In this document: positions 1 to 8,305 of the stretch, piece after piece
Position numbering within the stretch: the stretch's first letter is position 1
Layout: each line of letters starts with the position of its first letter
NCBI GenBank assembly: GCA_902522585.1
Contig: CABYWI010000006.1
Coordinates: 1 to 37,705 of the forward strand
DNA from: an uncultured Alphaproteobacteria bacterium
Lineage (GTDB): Bacteria > Pseudomonadota > Alphaproteobacteria > HIMB59
Length of the DNA: 37,705 nt
Reading direction: 5' to 3'
Translations under genes and position numbers: made by a program
The notes under the pieces: generated by a model
Told to the model about the DNA's origin: nothing
The model's input: the letters and a program-made list of their open reading frames with translations, nothing else
The model's database searches: none

Positions 1-920
1 GCGATTATAATAAAATTATTGGTAGGGAGGATCAAAAGTAAAAAAATTACAATACTTCTTGTAAAATAAATAAAAGATAAAATATATTTCTTTTTGACTA
101 TACCTGAGACACGGCCAGATATCAGAGTACCTATCATATTAAAGATACCAACCAAGGTTAGGCCTGTAGCTGCAATAGTGGTTTCTAGTCCTTTAATTTT
201 AGCAAAGACAGGAAGATAGTTAGATATTAAAGCAACATGAAGTCCACAAACAAAAAAGCCTAAGATTAAAAATTGATAACTTTTATCTTGAAAGGCTGTT
301 TTGATAACATCAGAAATCTTTCTTGAGGTGTATTCTTTTTTACTTTGCTTTTCTGGTTTTGGAATCAAAAAGATAAAAGACATTGGAATAAATAATAAAA
401 AGAAAATAGATACTATTTGAAATGATAGGCTCCATTGAAAAGTAGAAACTAAAAACTGATGTATGGGTGTAAATATAAACATGCCAGTTGCAGCGAGTGA
501 CATTAAAATTCCCGTTACTGTGCTTCTCGTTTTGTCATCCTCAAAATATTTGGAAACACCACCAATTATAACTGGAACAGAAATTATACCTGCTGATAAA
601 CCTCCTATAAACCCTAAACCAAAAAGGAAATGGAGGGGATTTATGGCAGAAGAAGTAATATAAAAACTGATTGAAATTCCAATAAATCCAACTATCAGAG
701 TTTTTACATAACCTTTTTGCTCAGCAAAAGCTCCTGCAATAGGAGACATGCACCCCCATAGTAAGTTGAAAATCCCATAAGTTAATCCAATCATTGATGC
801 CCCAAAAATTGTGGAACTTAATAAATCAGGAACATAGATTCCTAATGACATCCTAAATCCATTACCAACAGAGAGAATTAAACCCGCAACTAAAACGAGG
901 AAGAATGACTTCATTGGCAT
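1..920 (-). CDS. MFS transporter, partial (C-terminus runs off the left edge)
   Basis: Manual reverse-strand translation from ATG at 920 gives MPMKSFFLVLVAGLILSVGNGFRMSLGIYVPDLLSSTIFGASMIGLTYGIFNLLWGCMSPIAGAFAEQKGYVKTLIVGFIGISISFYI..., an open hydrophobic MFS-like frame to base 1. Not in the ORF track because it is truncated. Confidence 0.88.
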   Translation of the reverse strand, partial: MPMKSFFLVLVAGLILSVGNGFRMSLGIYVPDLLSSTIFGASMIGLTYGIFNLLWGCMSPIAGAFAEQKGYVKTLIVGFIGISISFYITSSAINPLHFLFGLGFIGGLSAGIISVPVIIGGVSKYFEDDKTRSTVTGILMSLAATGMFIFTPIHQFLVSTFQWSLSFQIVSIFFLLFIPMSFIFLIPKPEKQSKKEYTSRKISDVIKTAFQDKSYQFLILGFFVCGLHVALISNYLPVFAKIKGLETTIAATGLTLVGIFNMIGTLISGRVSGIVKKKYILSFIYFTRSIVIFLLLILPTNNFIII

Positions 921-987
921 AAAATATATTAAAGATATGAAAAAAATATGTTTATTTTTTTAACCAAAATCACTATAGTGCCTCGCT

Positions 988-1071
988 ATGGGATATCCAA
1001 AAAAGCATCGTGGACGCAGGAAAATTGGTTCACGTAAACGTAGAGCCAAAAGAAGAGCTAAAAAGAAATAA
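988..1071 (+). CDS. 27-aa very basic peptide, candidate bS22/mS38 (AURKAIP1/COX24)-like small ribosomal protein
   Basis: Manual translation MGYPKKHRGRRKIGSRKRRAKRRAKKK then TAA. Extremely Arg/Lys-rich, lies cleanly between two annotated genes, absent from the ORF track because of size. Confidence 0.5.
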   Translation: MGYPKKHRGRRKIGSRKRRAKRRAKKK

Positions 1072-1088
1072 TTATTTTTTCATAAAAA

Positions 1089-1598
1089 TTAGTTAAGCAA
1101 ATCGTAAAGTTCTTTATATTCATTGCTTGCCTCACCAGCTAACATACCTAATCTATCAAGTAAGGATCTAGCCATATCTTCTCGATTAGTTTCAAAGTAA
1201 AGTTCGCCTAAGTATTCTAGAGCCCCAATGTGATCCTCGTTTATGGATAAAGCTTTTAAGTAATAGTCTTCAGCATTCTCATAGTTAGGGTTTTGTTGTT
1301 TTCTAGATGCGAAGCCCATATAGTTATAAAGATCAGCTTTTGTATAACCAAAAGGTTTTTCACTCTCAATATTTTCAAGTATTTTTAGGCCTTTTTCATA
1401 TTCTTTTTTATAAATTAGTTTTTTAGCTCGGTGGTACTCGATATTTACATCAATGTTATTGTTTAAGGAGGGGCCTTTTGGGGAATTTGATGATGAACTA
1501 CTTCCGCTAGATGAGGAATTACTCCCACTATCAGTACCCGCAGAATAAGAAAGAGTAGAAGACAAAATAAAAATTAATGATAGTAGAGTTTTCATCAC
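1089..1598 (-). CDS. Secreted TPR-repeat protein with Ser-rich linker
   Basis: Signal peptide MMKTLLSLIFILSSTLSYSA, Ser/Gly-rich spacer, then TPR-like helices (AEDYYLKALSINEDHIGALEYLGELYFETNR). Confidence 0.75.
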   Translation of the reverse strand: MMKTLLSLIFILSSTLSYSAGTDSGSNSSSSGSSSSSNSPKGPSLNNNIDVNIEYHRAKKLIYKKEYEKGLKILENIESEKPFGYTKADLYNYMGFASRKQQNPNYENAEDYYLKALSINEDHIGALEYLGELYFETNREDMARSLLDRLGMLAGEASNEYKELYDLLN

Positions 1599-1620
1599 TA
1601 TTAATTATACTTTTTAATAA

Positions 1621-2088
1621 GTGATTAGATTAAGTAGAAGGAAGTTTATCTCTTTCATTGGATTGGGTATATTATCTTATTTTGAAAAAGCCATGGCGAT
1701 TGAAAAACTAAAATTATCTGACTCAGAGTGGCAAACACGTTTAAATGATGAAGAATATTATATCCTAAGAAATGAAGGAACTGAAAGACCAGGTACTAGT
1801 GCCCTCAACAATGAAAAAAGAAAAGGAATTTACCATTGTGTAGGATGTGAACAGCCTCTGTTTAGTTCTGATATGAAATTTGATAGTGGAACTGGCTGGC
1901 CATCATTTTTTGATTACCTCCCCAATGCGTTAGAGTTTAAAACTGATTTTAAGCTTGTAATTCCGCGTAAAGAGTACCACTGTTCACGATGTGAAGGTCA
2001 TCATGGACATGTATTCAAAGATGGGCCAAAGCCAACTGGACTGCGTTATTGTAATAACGGTTTAGTGCTAAACTTTGTTCCCGATTAA
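1621..2088 (+). CDS. msrB: Peptide-methionine (R)-S-oxide reductase with Tat-like signal
   Basis: MsrB motifs CVGCEQPLF, DSGTGWPSF, CSRCEGHHGHVFKDGP, GLRYCNNG. N-terminal SRRKFISFIG followed by a hydrophobic stretch ending AMA. GTG start. Confidence 0.9.
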   Translation: MIRLSRRKFISFIGLGILSYFEKAMAIEKLKLSDSEWQTRLNDEEYYILRNEGTERPGTSALNNEKRKGIYHCVGCEQPLFSSDMKFDSGTGWPSFFDYLPNALEFKTDFKLVIPRKEYHCSRCEGHHGHVFKDGPKPTGLRYCNNGLVLNFVPD

Positions 2089-2633
2089 TTTTTTTTAATT
2101 AACAAGTAAACTACAAAAATTGCGAGACCAATTTTTAAAAGTTCACTATATATAAATGGGATTAGACCAGCCATAACGGCTTTCTCGATACCAATAAAAC
2201 TAGCCAAGTGGATAATTCCGCATGCGAATGTGATCAAAGCACCTACAAAAACTGCAAATGAAATCTTTAGTATCTTCTTTTCAAATAAGTCTTTTGAAAA
2301 ATATGCTATTGTAAGTGAAGCCAAAATCATTCCATATAAAAAGCCAAATGTTGGTGACATGACATAACCTATACCACCGCCAGCAGCAAAAATAGGAAGC
2401 CCCATTAATCCTAAAATCACATAACTAAGTGTAGAATAAAAACCAATCATACCCATCGATGCAGCAATAAAGTAAACAACAAAAGTTTGAAAAGTCATGG
2501 GCACAGGATAAAAAGGTATTGATACTTTACTGGAAACAGACAAAAGAATTATACCTAATAAAAAGAATGCTATTTTGGAAATATTACTAGAGGAGTATTG
2601 GTCAAGGACCGAGATATTGGTTCTAAATTTCAT
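2085..2633 (-). CDS. bioY: Biotin transporter BioY family
   Basis: BioY-like sequence: VSIPFYPVPMTFQTFVVYFIAASMG, GLMGLPIFAAGGGIGYVMSPTFGFLYG. Confidence 0.9.
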   Translation of the reverse strand: MKFRTNISVLDQYSSSNISKIAFFLLGIILLSVSSKVSIPFYPVPMTFQTFVVYFIAASMGMIGFYSTLSYVILGLMGLPIFAAGGGIGYVMSPTFGFLYGMILASLTIAYFSKDLFEKKILKISFAVFVGALITFACGIIHLASFIGIEKAVMAGLIPFIYSELLKIGLAIFVVYLLIKKN

Positions 2634-2671
2634 AACTAATATTTATATTTTTGGTTCGGTTTTGGCAATAT

Positions 2672-3631
2672 TTATAATTGAGCTTGTATTAAATCTTTAA
2701 GTTTCGACATATCTTTATTAAAAAGTCTTATTCCTTCAGCCAATTTAAAAGAAGCCATTTGATTTTCATTTAAATGCCATCGAAATGAATTTTCATTAAC
2801 ATTTATTCTTGGAGAGTCTATTGTAGCTGCTTTTTCTAATGTTAATTTTGGCTGCAGCTCTTCGTTAGATTGACTAAGTTCTGCTAAAAGAGCTGGGCTT
2901 ATGGTGAGCTTATCGCAACCTGCTAAATTAAGTATTTCCTCTTTATTTCGAAAAGATGCTGCCATCACAACGGTTTTAAAATTGTATTTTTTAAAATAGT
3001 TATAAATTTTTTCAACACTTTCGACACCTGGGTCATTAGAGGAGTCATAGTCTCTAGATGTATTGGCTTTAAACCAATCTAGAATTCTTCCAACAAAAGG
3101 AGATATCAAAAATGCTCCTGCTTCAGCGCAGGCTACTGCTTGAGTTAATGAAAAAATTAGAGTGCAATTACATGAAATTCCCTCAGCCTCTAATTGTTTA
3201 ACTGCCTGTATTCCCTCCCAAGTTCCAGCTATTTTAATAAGAATTCTATTTCGACCAATACCTGATTGTTCGTAACTATTGATAATTTGCTTTGCTTTTT
3301 CTACCGTAGCATTAGTGTCAAATGAAAGGTCTGCATCGACCTCAGTTGAAACATATCCAGGAATAATCTTTGTAAGCTCAATTCCAAAAGCAATGGCTAA
3401 TTGGTCAGATATATAGTCAATTTGATCAGTATTTTTATTAAACTTTCTACTCTTTGAGTTCGAAATAACTTCTGAAACTAATTTATCATATTTCCCAGAT
3501 TGAACAGCTTTATAAATCAGTGATGGATTAGTTGTGCAATCATCAGGACTAAATTGCTGAATACTATCAATGTCACCTGTATCAGCAACTACGGAGGATA
3601 ATTTTTTGAGACTTTCTAATTGAGTTGTCAT
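2672..3631 (-). CDS. tal: Transaldolase
   Basis: TalB-type sequence TTNPSLIYKA, VSTEVDADLSFDT, RILIKIAGTWEGIQAVKQLEAEGISCNCTLIFSLTQAVACAEAGAFLISPFVGRILDW. Confidence 0.95.
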   Translation of the reverse strand: MTTQLESLKKLSSVVADTGDIDSIQQFSPDDCTTNPSLIYKAVQSGKYDKLVSEVISNSKSRKFNKNTDQIDYISDQLAIAFGIELTKIIPGYVSTEVDADLSFDTNATVEKAKQIINSYEQSGIGRNRILIKIAGTWEGIQAVKQLEAEGISCNCTLIFSLTQAVACAEAGAFLISPFVGRILDWFKANTSRDYDSSNDPGVESVEKIYNYFKKYNFKTVVMAASFRNKEEILNLAGCDKLTISPALLAELSQSNEELQPKLTLEKAATIDSPRINVNENSFRWHLNENQMASFKLAEGIRLFNKDMSKLKDLIQAQL

Positions 3632-3686
3632 GAAAATAAATAATCTTTCCTAATATATGTAAACCTATATATTAATAAATCTTAAT

Positions 3687-4193
3687 ATGCAAAAAACAAT
3701 TATCATTTGTGGTTTAGCTGATATTCAGAATTGTGTTGATAAATACAGTCCTGATAAAATGTTGACTATCATTAATCAAAATTTTTCTCCCGATACTCCA
3801 AAAGGTATGGATGAGAACAGACATTTAAAAATGCTAATTGACGATATTTCTGAACCTAGAGAAGGTTTTGTTTTACCTCAAAAACACCATGTTCAGACTT
3901 TATTAGATTTTACAAATGACTGGGATAATACAAAGCCTTTATTAGTTCATTGTCACATGGGTATCAGTCGCTCCACGTCCACTAGTCTTGGAGTGGCGGC
4001 AAAATATGATCCAGATAATATTGAATTAATTATTGAAAATTTAAAAGAAATTGCACCACATGCTAGCCCTAACAAGATTATGACTAGATATTATGATGAA
4101 ATACTTAATTTAAATAATCGATTATTTGGCTCTCTTGCATATTTTGACCCTGAACCTATAGATGAAAGTCGAGTGGTTGAATTAAAGTTTTAG
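3687..4193 (+). CDS. Dual-specificity/tyrosine phosphatase-like protein
   Basis: HCx5R signature in LLVHCHMGISRSTSTSLG. Confidence 0.75.
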   Translation: MQKTIIICGLADIQNCVDKYSPDKMLTIINQNFSPDTPKGMDENRHLKMLIDDISEPREGFVLPQKHHVQTLLDFTNDWDNTKPLLVHCHMGISRSTSTSLGVAAKYDPDNIELIIENLKEIAPHASPNKIMTRYYDEILNLNNRLFGSLAYFDPEPIDESRVVELKF

Positions 4194-4201
4194 ATTAATT
4201 T

Positions 4202-4363
4202 ATGGCCAATCAAGAATGTGAAGTATGCAAAAAAAAAATTATCGAACCCCTGTATTGGGCAGATCCGAAATTCTATGATATTCCTAAAAAAATCTTTTTC
4301 TGCAGCGCTCAATGTTCTTTAATTTACTACGAAAAAATCAAAAATTTATTCATAAATCCTTAA
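4202..4363 (+). CDS. 53-aa Cys-pair (putative zinc-binding) protein
   Basis: Manual translation MANQECEVCKKKIIEPLYWADPKFYDIPKKIFFCSAQCSLIYYEKIKNLFINP. CxxC...CxxxC spacing. Starts 8 nt after the phosphatase stop. Not in the ORF track. Confidence 0.65.
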   Translation: MANQECEVCKKKIIEPLYWADPKFYDIPKKIFFCSAQCSLIYYEKIKNLFINP

Positions 4364-4371
4364 TAACATAG

Positions 4372-4518
4372 CTTTTAGCTATGCTAAAATTGCACACCTG
4401 CCTTTAAATAAGTGCTATTTTCTTTTTTATGAAAAATAGGTATAAATCATCAATTCTAAAACTAGCTCCAACCTTATTCCTATCCTTACTTATTCCTCCG
4501 GGGCTAGTTTTACGATAA
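4372..4518 (+). ncRNA. Candidate structured RNA or leader element with 13-bp stem and CCU-rich loop; may also encode a 29-aa Leu-rich peptide
   Basis: CATAGCT-TTT-AGCTATG hairpin near 4374. 13-bp inverted repeat TAAAACTAGCTCC (4457-4469) / GGGGCTAGTTTTA (4500-4512) with a 30-nt pyrimidine-rich loop. ORF 4429-4518 would give MKNRYKSSILKLAPTLFLSLLIPPGLVLR. Confidence 0.4.
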
Positions 4519-4576
4519 TTTCCTTTCAGTTTACTTTCCACTTATATAACTTGCTAATAGAGTTTTTATTAAAAGC

Positions 4577-6004
4577 ATGAGTGATCAGTTCATTTTTTGG
4601 GATCTAGAAACAACAGGTCGAAACGATAAGTATGATCAAATTACTCAAGTTGGTGCGGTTCTCACTGATCAAAACTTTGAGGTAAAAGATAAATTAGAAA
4701 TTCATTCAAAGCTCCGTGAGGGAAAGTGGTTTGAACCAGGTGCTCTAATTACTACTGGTGTTGATCCAATAAATCTTTTTAAAAATAATTATCCAAACTA
4801 CTACGAGGCTAGTGCGCAACTCTATGAAACATTTCAACAGTGGTCTTCGCCATCAGCTATTTTTATTGGTTTTAACAATATAAAATTTGATGAACCTTTT
4901 TTAAGACAAACCTTATATCAAAATTTGATGCCTGAACTTTATATGACGGTAACTAGCAATAATACCAGAATGGATGTTTTTGAAATTTTAAGACTTGTAT
5001 CTGTTTATAGTCCTGAACATATAAAGTTTAACCAAGATGACCAGGGTTATCCAATTTTGAAACTTGATCAAATTTTTAAATTAAACAATATTTCTATAAG
5101 TTATGAAGCTGGTCCTCACGATGCTGTCTTTGATAGTTTAGTTACGCTTGAGCTAAATAAAATTTTAAGTATTCGGTGTCCTCAAATATGGAACTCTGCA
5201 TATGATTTTCGATTAAGAGAAACGCCAAAAAAATTCATGATGAGTAATTCTGTTTTTACAAACACAACGTTTTGGGGCAGAAGACCAACAATCAAAGCTC
5301 AAACCCTAATTGGAGGTATACCTGGTAAAAATCATCATTATTTAATCTATAACTTACTTTTTGACCCAAAAAAACTTCAAGATTTAGATGATAAAGAACT
5401 ACTAAAGAAAATGAACGACGGAGCAAAAAGAATTTGTGAGGTATTTGATGGCTCTAAATCAAAAACTTTGCTCAGTGAAAGTTACTGTTTTAAGGATAGT
5501 AAATTTGCAGAAATTGGGATTGATGAGCTTAGACTGAGAGCTAATTTTATAAAGACTAATGAAAAATTTTGCTCAAGATTAATTCAACTTCACTTGGATA
5601 ATCAAAAACAGTGGCCAGAACCTTTTAATATAGAAGAGAGAATATTTGAAAGCTTTCCCTCACCTCAAGATAAAAAGTTAATGATAGAATTTCATACTGC
5701 GCCAAACACAAAGAAATATGAAGTATCAAAACAATTTAAAGATGAAAGATACAAAGAATTAGCCATAAGAATTATATTCGAATTAGCTCCTCAGACTTTG
5801 CCTGAACAAGAAAGAAGAAATTATGAGTTAGAAATACAGGAAAGATTTAATGATGATGATAAATCTAAGTGGAACTCTAAAAATAGAATATTAGCAAGCC
5901 TAGAGACAGATTTAGAAAAAATGATTGAGGATGATAACGAAAGAGTACAATTTAAACAAAGAGTAATAACTTTTTTAAATAATGAATCAGCTAAGTGGGG
6001 TTAA
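4577..6004 (+). CDS. sbcB: Exodeoxyribonuclease I
   Basis: DEDD exonuclease start FIFWDLETTGRNDKYDQITQVGAVLTD, ExoI-specific SKLREGKWFEPGALITTGVDP, full-length 475 aa. Confidence 0.92.
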   Translation: MSDQFIFWDLETTGRNDKYDQITQVGAVLTDQNFEVKDKLEIHSKLREGKWFEPGALITTGVDPINLFKNNYPNYYEASAQLYETFQQWSSPSAIFIGFNNIKFDEPFLRQTLYQNLMPELYMTVTSNNTRMDVFEILRLVSVYSPEHIKFNQDDQGYPILKLDQIFKLNNISISYEAGPHDAVFDSLVTLELNKILSIRCPQIWNSAYDFRLRETPKKFMMSNSVFTNTTFWGRRPTIKAQTLIGGIPGKNHHYLIYNLLFDPKKLQDLDDKELLKKMNDGAKRICEVFDGSKSKTLLSESYCFKDSKFAEIGIDELRLRANFIKTNEKFCSRLIQLHLDNQKQWPEPFNIEERIFESFPSPQDKKLMIEFHTAPNTKKYEVSKQFKDERYKELAIRIIFELAPQTLPEQERRNYELEIQERFNDDDKSKWNSKNRILASLETDLEKMIEDDNERVQFKQRVITFLNNESAKWG

Positions 6005-6848
6005 AAAAAAAGATGAAATAATATTCATCCAAAAAATACTAAAAGAAATAACCAATCAAGATTTTCATATAAAATATATTGAGAAAACTTATTTAAAGAT
6101 TCTATTTAAATTAAAATCTAAAAACAAAATAATGATTGCTGGATCTCAAGGGTCTGGAAAATCATCATTATCAAAATTAATTAAGCTTTATTTAGAAAAA
6201 TTTCAAAATAAAAGTGTCATCATAATTAGTATTGATGATTTTTATTTATCCAAAAAAAATAGGATGCAACTCTCAAAAAATAAACATCCCTTGTTCCTCA
6301 CGAGGGGAGTTCCCGGCACCCATGATTGGGAGGCATTAAATCAAAAAATAAAACAAATTTTAAATAAAGAATTTCCTGTATATTTGCCAATTTTTGACAA
6401 AGTCTCAGATACAAGAAAAAGAACTTATAAGAAAATTTTGAAAGCTGATGTTATTATATTTGAAGGATGGTGTACTGGAGCTCAGCCAGTTGATCAAAAC
6501 TACCTTCAGAAAAATTTCAATAATCTTGAAAAGTGTGAGGATAAAAATTTTATTTGGAGAAAATCATATAATGAGTATTTAAATAAATACCAAAAAATAT
6601 TCTCACAATTTAATTATTTTATCTATTTTCAATTTAATCATTGGGATCATGTTCTAAATTGGAAGTATAAACAGGAATTACAATTAAGAGATAAAAATAA
6701 AGACTTAGCGCTTAAGAAAGATTTAAAAGAATTTATTCAACACTATGAAAAAATATCTAAATGGATGCATTTAAATGTCCCTAAATATTGTAATATTCTT
6801 ATTAAACTTGATGCTAATCAAAAAATAAAATTGGTAAAATTTAGATGA
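5982..6848 (+). CDS. P-loop kinase, D-glycerate 3-kinase (GLYK)-like
   Basis: Walker A GSQGSGKSS, IISIDDFYLSKKNR, LTRGVPGTHDW. Overlaps the sbcB 3' end by 23 nt. Confidence 0.78.
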   Translation: MNQLSGVKKKDEIIFIQKILKEITNQDFHIKYIEKTYLKILFKLKSKNKIMIAGSQGSGKSSLSKLIKLYLEKFQNKSVIIISIDDFYLSKKNRMQLSKNKHPLFLTRGVPGTHDWEALNQKIKQILNKEFPVYLPIFDKVSDTRKRTYKKILKADVIIFEGWCTGAQPVDQNYLQKNFNNLEKCEDKNFIWRKSYNEYLNKYQKIFSQFNYFIYFQFNHWDHVLNWKYKQELQLRDKNKDLALKKDLKEFIQHYEKISKWMHLNVPKYCNILIKLDANQKIKLVKFR

Positions 6849-6865
6849 AAAGTTTTTTAATTTTT

Positions 6866-7744
6866 TCAGATTAAGTAAACGTTTTTGATGTACTGACCGT
6901 ATTCTGATTGGCTAAATTTTTGAGCAATTTTTAAAAGCCCCTCTTTATCAATAAATCCTTTTTCATAAGCGGCAATTTCATAAGATCCCATTTTAATTTT
7001 ATTATCAATTTCATAGTTTTTTACTTTTTGAGCCGCTACAAGTAAAGCATCTGCATTTCCTGTATCATGCCATACAATAGTTTCATCAAGTCTTTGAAGG
7101 GCTAGTTTATTTTGAGATAAATAAATTTGAATTAAGTCAGTAATTTCTAATTCTCCCCTATCTGAGGGTTTAAGTGTTTTGGCTAATTCACACGCATTAG
7201 AGTCAAAAAAATACATTCCAGGAATTATTAAATTACTTTTTGGCTTTAAAGGTTTTTCTTCTATACCAACAATGTTTTCATTGTTATCTAATTCAATAAC
7301 TCCAAATTTTTCTGGATCAGGAACAGTAAGACCAAATACACTACTCCCAATTTGTAACATTTTATTCAATGCCTCTTCAGCATAATTAAAATATTTTTTC
7401 CCTAAAAATATATTATCGCTTAATGCTAATACTGATGGGCTGCCGTCTAAAAATTTTTCAGCAATAAAGTAAGCATCTGCTATCCCCCTTTGAATTTTTT
7501 GGATTTCATATGAAAAATTAAGACCAACCTTTGATCCTGTTCCAAATGTTTTTTTGAATATTGAGAGGTCGTCCTCTTGGACAATAAATAATATATCTTT
7601 AATTTCTAATCTTACTAGAGTCTCGAGTGGATAATAAATCATAGGTTTATCGTAAAGAGGTAACAAAGGTTTTGAGGCAGGTATTGTTGCGGGCATTAAT
7701 CTTGTACCCTTACCAGCAGCAAGAATAATACCCTTAGTTTTCAT
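6866..7744 (-). CDS. rmlA: Glucose-1-phosphate thymidylyltransferase (RmlA-type)
   Basis: KGIILAAGKGTRLMPAT, YDKPMIYYPLETL, LSDNIFLGK, EEKPLKPKSNLIIPGMYFFDS, RGELEITDLIQIYL, WHDTGNADALLVA, KGFIDKEGL...YGQYI. Confidence 0.85.
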   Translation of the reverse strand: MKTKGIILAAGKGTRLMPATIPASKPLLPLYDKPMIYYPLETLVRLEIKDILFIVQEDDLSIFKKTFGTGSKVGLNFSYEIQKIQRGIADAYFIAEKFLDGSPSVLALSDNIFLGKKYFNYAEEALNKMLQIGSSVFGLTVPDPEKFGVIELDNNENIVGIEEKPLKPKSNLIIPGMYFFDSNACELAKTLKPSDRGELEITDLIQIYLSQNKLALQRLDETIVWHDTGNADALLVAAQKVKNYEIDNKIKMGSYEIAAYEKGFIDKEGLLKIAQKFSQSEYGQYIKNVYLI

Positions 7745-8232
7745 ATCCAGCCAAATGACTTAACTAGAAATACTATCGGAATAATCATGCATATAAATGT
7801 AATTAAAATTATATTTAGTTTTGTGCTATCTCTAACAGAGCTTATGAGGTCTCTATGAGAAATAAAATTTATTAATCTATTTTGATCATCTACTACTGGT
7901 AGGTGCCTTATGTTATTTTCACCCATAATTTTTATTGCAATTTCTGAGGAAGTTTTTAAGTCTACGGTTATAATTTCTGATGTCATAATATCTGATGCTG
8001 TGACTAAATCAGGATCTCTTCCATCTTTGACACATTTTCTGACTATGTCTCTTTCCGAAACAACACCAAGCAATATTTTTTGTTCATTTAGTATAGGAAC
8101 AGCTCCTATATTTTTTATATCCATACTATCTGCAATTTCACTTACTATAGACTCTGGACCAAAAAATATATATTCATCATTAAGCTTAATCTTTTTAATG
8201 TCCTTAATACTTGACATGAAGATATTATACAA
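7741..8232 (-). CDS. CBS-domain pair protein with C-terminal TM helix
   Basis: Two CBS motifs (IGAVPILNEQKILLGVVSERDIVR; IRHLPVVDDQNRLINFISHRDLI) and a C-terminal hydrophobic segment. 4-nt overlap with the rmlA start. Confidence 0.82.
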   Translation of the reverse strand: MYNIFMSSIKDIKKIKLNDEYIFFGPESIVSEIADSMDIKNIGAVPILNEQKILLGVVSERDIVRKCVKDGRDPDLVTASDIMTSEIITVDLKTSSEIAIKIMGENNIRHLPVVDDQNRLINFISHRDLISSVRDSTKLNIILITFICMIIPIVFLVKSFGWI

Positions 8233-8305
8233 GCACAGGAGTCTTCAAATAAATTAAGCGTATTGTAGCACTTTTAGGCCTTCAAAAACTTATATTTTTC
8301 ACATA

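Noticed and set aside
463-663. 66-aa plus-strand ORF
   Set aside because: Antisense to the MFS transporter frame on the minus strand; no recognisable protein features.
4473-4497. Two CTTATTCCT copies considered as CRISPR or iteron-type repeats
   Set aside because: Only two 9-nt copies 16 nt apart inside a hairpin loop; no array structure.
5982-6004. 23-nt overlap of sbcB and the glycerate-kinase-like gene as a frameshift/fusion
   Set aside because: Both products look complete, and simple overlap with coupling is sufficient explanation.
7910-8257. 115-aa plus ORF
   Set aside because: Antisense to the CBS-domain gene, which has two clear CBS motifs.
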